DNA from: Chamaecyparis obtusa
Lineage: Eukaryota; Streptophyta; Pinopsida; Cupressales; Cupressaceae
Assembly (NCBI GenBank): GCA_027943335.1
Contig: BSBK01001114.1
Span: 526,001-590,000 of the forward strand
Length of the DNA: 64,000 nucleotides
Reading direction: 5' to 3'
The notes under the pieces are model-generated. The model was given only the letters and a program-made list of their open reading frames with translations, was not told where the DNA came from and ran no database searches. The position numbers and the translations under genes were made by a program. Below are positions 60,651 to 64,000 of this stretch, in pieces (position 1 is the first letter of the stretch; every line of letters starts with the position of its first letter).

Positions 60651-60797
60651 GCTTAACTTGGTGTTTATGAATAAGGACTTCTAAATGTATAGGTTGGTTA
60701 TGTGGTTGGTTCAATGATTTATCATCCTTGAAAAAGATAGGTATTGTGGGGAATTTAAGTGACCAACCATAGCTTGGAATCTATCCACATCTAGATC

Positions 60798-62822
60798 TTA
60801 CGACACATTGGTAATAATTAGGGCTTGATCAAGAATTTCCCTATGACTGGGAGAGATTTTCAATAACTCTAGGATAGATATTTGAGTGGGTGTCCTTTGC
60901 AATTGATCTACAAGGTTAAAATTTGGAGGTAATGTCACTTGCTTAGATGTTGTTGTTGTCGTAACTGGTGTGTTAGATGTAGAAGCTCCTTTGAGAGTGA
61001 GCTTAGCTTGACTTCGCGTTATGGCATTGGAAGATTTAGTTTTTTTTTTGAATCCTTTTAGAGTGATCATATTGATGGAGTGTTCGCACGGTTCCACCAT
61101 ATGGATTACATTGTCATTATCAAAATATGTGTAGTTAATTTTATCACTCTTGGAAGAATCCCCTTTTTCATAGTTAGGTAGTGGAGTTTGGAATGCCTTG
61201 TGATCATTGTTTGTGTGATGTCCATCCACCTTGACTTTACCTTCTTCAACTAGGTCTTGAATAACGTGTCTCAATTTCATATAGTTGTTTGTTTTATGTC
61301 CTTTGTTGTGATGGAAATTGTAGTAATATTGTCATTCCACCACTTGGGTTTTACTTCTGGCTCCCAAGGTTTGGAATCAGTAATCATGATGATTTTGTTG
61401 TCCAATAGTGATTTCAAGACCACTTCCACGGTGTCTCCCAATGGTGTAAATGTCCTCTTAGGTCTTGGCATCCAAGGCTCTGTTTGTGGAGGAGGTTTGT
61501 TGAAAGTCTTATTAGCTGTGGGTGTCATCATAGGATTCAAATTCTTGTTCACTTGTAGACTTGTTGTAAGATTAAAAATTTCTGGCTTAGGCTTTGGACT
61601 AGGAGTATCAACAACTCCATCATTGACCACATGTTTCTTTTTGTTTCCATACTTATATTTATCCTTGGTGGGATAATATTTATCTTTGTTCTCCTTATTG
61701 ATAGTGATTTCACCTTTCTTGATCAAGACCTCCTCAATCTTGATGGCACTATCTATCATTTTGTCAAAACTTGGTGGTCCTTGCAATTGTATTGGAAATT
61801 TCATTTCTGGAACCAAGTTGTTAATGAAAATGTCCATTTTTTTCAGGTATCTACCGAGCATATCATGCAAATATTTTCCTCCATCTTTGCAGGAAATTCA
61901 AGAATGATTCTCCTATTTTCTGCTTGGTATTGCATAGATCCAACATGGTTATTGTGTGTTGGATGTTGTAGGAGTAGTGTTGTATGAATTTTTGTACTAG
62001 TTCATTAAATGTCTTGATTCCTATGCGTAATTTTGAGAATCAATCCATAGGTTGTCCACCTAAAATTCATGGAAATAATCTTATTAGGTATGTTTGTTCA
62101 TGCATAAACTCCATATTGGTTGTGCAAAATTCCCTCACATGATCTTGAGGGTCAGAATCTCCCATGTATTTGTCATATCTTGGAATTGTGACATGTTTGG
62201 GAAATGGAATCATTTTTAGTCCTTTGTCAAAAGGGAAAGGACATATGTGTTCCAACGAGTATTTCTTTGTTGGCTTGTCCTTCTCTTTCTTGAGTTCTTT
62301 GATTTCATTTTGCATAGAAAGAAATTTCCTTGTGAGGATGGATATGGGACTAAGATCCTCTTTTTGTTTGAGTTGGTTGACATCATAGTCCTTTAGAAAT
62401 TTTACTCCTTGAGAGGTGAGTTTAAGGAAGTACTTTTCCTTGTTTTCTTCCAAAGTTCTCTCAAGGATTTTGTTGAATCATTTGCTATTTATAGCTTTGT
62501 TATATTCACTTTCTGTAGGGTGATCTGGTTCATCATCGAAATCATAAGGCCCTTGTTGTTATTGAATTTCTTCTTGATTGTCTTGTGCTTGTTCAGTAGC
62601 TTCTTCTTGATTATCTTGGTAATGGTATCTTTCGTCCCAACAAAATTCTTCCTGGTTATTCATGTTTATCAATCTGGGTGTCGCTGTATGAGTAGTGCTT
62701 GGTGTAGTGCCAAATAAGGGATTGATTCTTGAAGTCTCTCTTGTTTCAAGTGTGAGAAATGGTACTTCACCTAAGAATAGGTTCTTTTCAAAATCGTAAG
62801 CTTTATGCCTTGTAACAACCAT
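60798..62822 (-). pseudogene. gag: Gag of element H
   Basis: ATG 62,822 (MVVTRHKAYDF) starts an N-terminal Gln/Glu-rich region. The capsid domain follows (62,300-61,870: FDKGLKMIPFPKHVTIPRYD, DSDPQDHVREF, later KQKIGESFLNFLQRWR). The C-terminal part (61,870-61,277) has a frameshift and carries KTFTPLG-like and KPKWWND motifs, and continues at 61,280-60,798 (KLRHVIQDLVEEGKV). This layout matches gag of Tat-type elements. Several stops and at least two frameshifts. Confidence 0.8.
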
Positions 62823-62933
62823 GAAAACCAGATTGAGGAACCAATGAGTGTCTTGTGTTTAAAGTGGGTCTAATTGTTTGCAATGTTTGAATGTGAATCC
62901 AAGGATGCAAGAGTGGGTTTGAAATTGTTTTAT

Positions 62934-63062
62934 GGATCCAACGTTAAAGGGTGTCAAAGTTCCCTATTTGTGAGTTGGAAACCAAAGTGCAAGTGGGTCT
63001 GATAATGTGGGAGTTCCAACATCAAAGGGTGTCAAAGTGCCCTATTTATGAGCTGGGAACTT
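62934..63062. repeat. Two-copy direct repeat in the H leader
   Basis: Copies of about 50 bp starting 62,934 and 63,012 share AAAGGGTGTCAAAGT and CCCTATTT.TGAG; period about 78 bp. Confidence 0.8.
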
Positions 63063-63299
63063 GATTGTGACTGATTGGATAAACTGACTCCACAATTGGA
63101 CAATGCAGATTTGGACCATGCAAGGTGACAAGATGTTCTCAAAGATGACTCTTTCTAGTTATCAGATGGTTGTGTTTTGACAATAGGAACTTACTATTGG
63201 GCCAAATGGGTATTTGAAAATGTAAAAATTTTGGTTCTAGAAGGTACAAATGTGCTCACTATCCCAGATGCAATCTTTTATAGGTGATTGGCAAAATTT

Positions 63300-63450
63300 T
63301 TGGTGCTAGATGCGATCTAGGAAATGTGGGATGCAACTCAGGAAATGCAGTGGTCACCAAATGTGATCTAGGAAATGGTGTAGTTACCAGATGTGATCCA
63401 GGTTTGAACATATGCGATCCGAGATAGGGGATGTGACTCAGGAATAAAAT
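63300..63450 (-). repeat. Array of ATTTCCTAGATYGCAT-like units upstream of gag
   Basis: Repeated GATCTAGGAAAT and GATGYGATCYAGG blocks on the plus strand (reverse complement reads toward gag). Counterpart of 50,800-51,060 in the other orientation. Confidence 0.55.
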
Positions 63451-64000
63451 ATGTGATTTGCTGATGTCATGAAATTGTCTATTTCAATGTTTTTTAGAAA
63501 ATGGGTCATGTCTGCCAGATTCCAGTGACTTGTAGGTTCTTGTAAGTGCTTGTAAATGCTCTGTGTTTATTCATTTGGGGGGAATTATCTGAATTTTTAT
63601 TTAGAACACATCAAGCAATCATTTTAATCAGACAAACCTATCCTGCCTTATGCTAAGTAGAGATTGAAACCACTTGTTCACTGACTTAGGAACACACCCA
63701 AAGATTCCTCAGAATATGGAAGTCCAATAACACAAAATGGATATTAGAGCCCATATTATCTGAGTAGTAACGTCAATGGGGACTCGATATGGTGAATGTC
63801 TTGGGGCAATTACTATTTGCCTCGCACAAGTGATAACAACCTTTCGGGGGTGATTTGGGTAGAATCTAACATAAGGGTTTTAATGAAGGAATCCATTCAT
63901 AATCATCTCCCATAGTCCCACAAGAAGGATTGAGGCCATAAGCCCTATAGGAACCTGAAAGTGCGTAGTCTCACAAGCAAGATTTAAGTGGCTCTACTCT

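Larger units (their letters stand above)
42606..64000 (-). mobile_element. Element H: Ty3/Gypsy of the Tat lineage with antisense PMD gene
   Basis: Minus-strand element, more than 15 kb without insertions. Order from the right: leader (62,823-64,000, 5' LTR beyond the edge), gag, protease, acidic linker, RT, RNase H, second RNase H, integrase ending 55,531, non-coding 3' region, antisense PMD frame (51,250-53,130), purine tract 49,432-49,444, 3' LTR 49,431 leftwards. Element F (43,378-49,347) splits the LTR. The double RNase H and an antisense frame before the 3' LTR are known Tat-lineage traits. Many stops and frameshifts: not functional. Confidence 0.82.
62823..64000 (-). other. Leader of element H upstream of gag
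   Basis: Non-coding. Contains a 78-bp-period duplication (62,934-63,062, shared AAAGGGTGTCAAAG), an array of GATGCGATCTAGGAAATG-like units (63,300-63,450) and, on the minus strand, CTATAAAAG near 63,277-63,285. It does not match H's 3' LTR, so the 5' LTR and primer site lie beyond the right edge. That TATA may mark an internal promoter or another insertion. Confidence 0.5.

Noticed and set aside
63277..63285. H 5' LTR promoter at the minus-strand TATA near 63.28 kb
   Set aside because: The region does not match the 3' LTR, so it is not the LTR; listed only as a possible internal signal.
1..64000. CRISPR arrays, rRNA, riboswitches or bacterial operons
   Set aside because: No regularly spaced repeat/spacer pattern, no rRNA-like sequence, and all recognisable genes are plant retrotransposon genes.

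Overview
The window is plant nuclear DNA made almost entirely of nested, decayed LTR retrotransposons. I see no intact host gene, no rRNA or tRNA gene and no CRISPR array. The organism is inferred, not proven. Plant-type Copia, chromovirus and Tat-lineage elements, very long LTRs (3.7 and 5.2 kb), AT-rich sequence and several generations of insertions fit a large plant genome, perhaps a gymnosperm.

Left half (1-30,010). The oldest layer is a Copia-like element (E, minus strand, LTRs about 1.23 kb). It has a coiled-coil/zinc-knuckle gag-like frame and a long unrecognised second frame, but I find no protease, integrase or reverse transcriptase. Its 3' LTR was hit by element B (plus strand, 964-bp LTRs, one coiled-coil reading frame, no pol). 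B's 5' LTR was then hit by element A, a Ty1/Copia copy cut by the window edge. E's 5' LTR was hit by element C (16,899-29,081), a chromovirus with 3.7-kb LTRs, a terminal chromodomain and a GGTCT target-site duplication.

Middle (30,011-42,605). There is no coding sequence. A TG...CA unit of 5,193 bp (32,109-37,301), flanked by ATATG on both sides, looks like a giant solo LTR. It sits inside an inverted, diverged relative of itself. An unassigned stretch with a promoter-like segment follows.

Right half (42,606-64,000). Element H is a Ty3/Gypsy element of the Tat lineage on the minus strand, more than 15 kb long, with its 5' LTR beyond the right edge. It carries gag, protease, reverse transcriptase, RNase H, a second (archaeal-type) RNase H and integrase. 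On the opposite strand, between integrase and the 3' LTR, lies a roughly 625-codon frame with a plant mobile domain (PMD), an RG/G-rich tract and a coiled coil. In front of it lie ten TTGACY motifs and a TATA box. H's 3' LTR is split by element F (43,378-49,347), a chromovirus whose whole gag-pol stays in one frame, flanked by TGAAT on both sides.

The most unusual signals are the PMD antisense gene with its own apparent promoter, the leader array shared by that gene and gag, the two pol-less elements with unrecognised proteins (E and B), and the giant LTR nested in its inverted relative. All domain calls come from reading translations by eye, and percentages of divergence are rough estimates.
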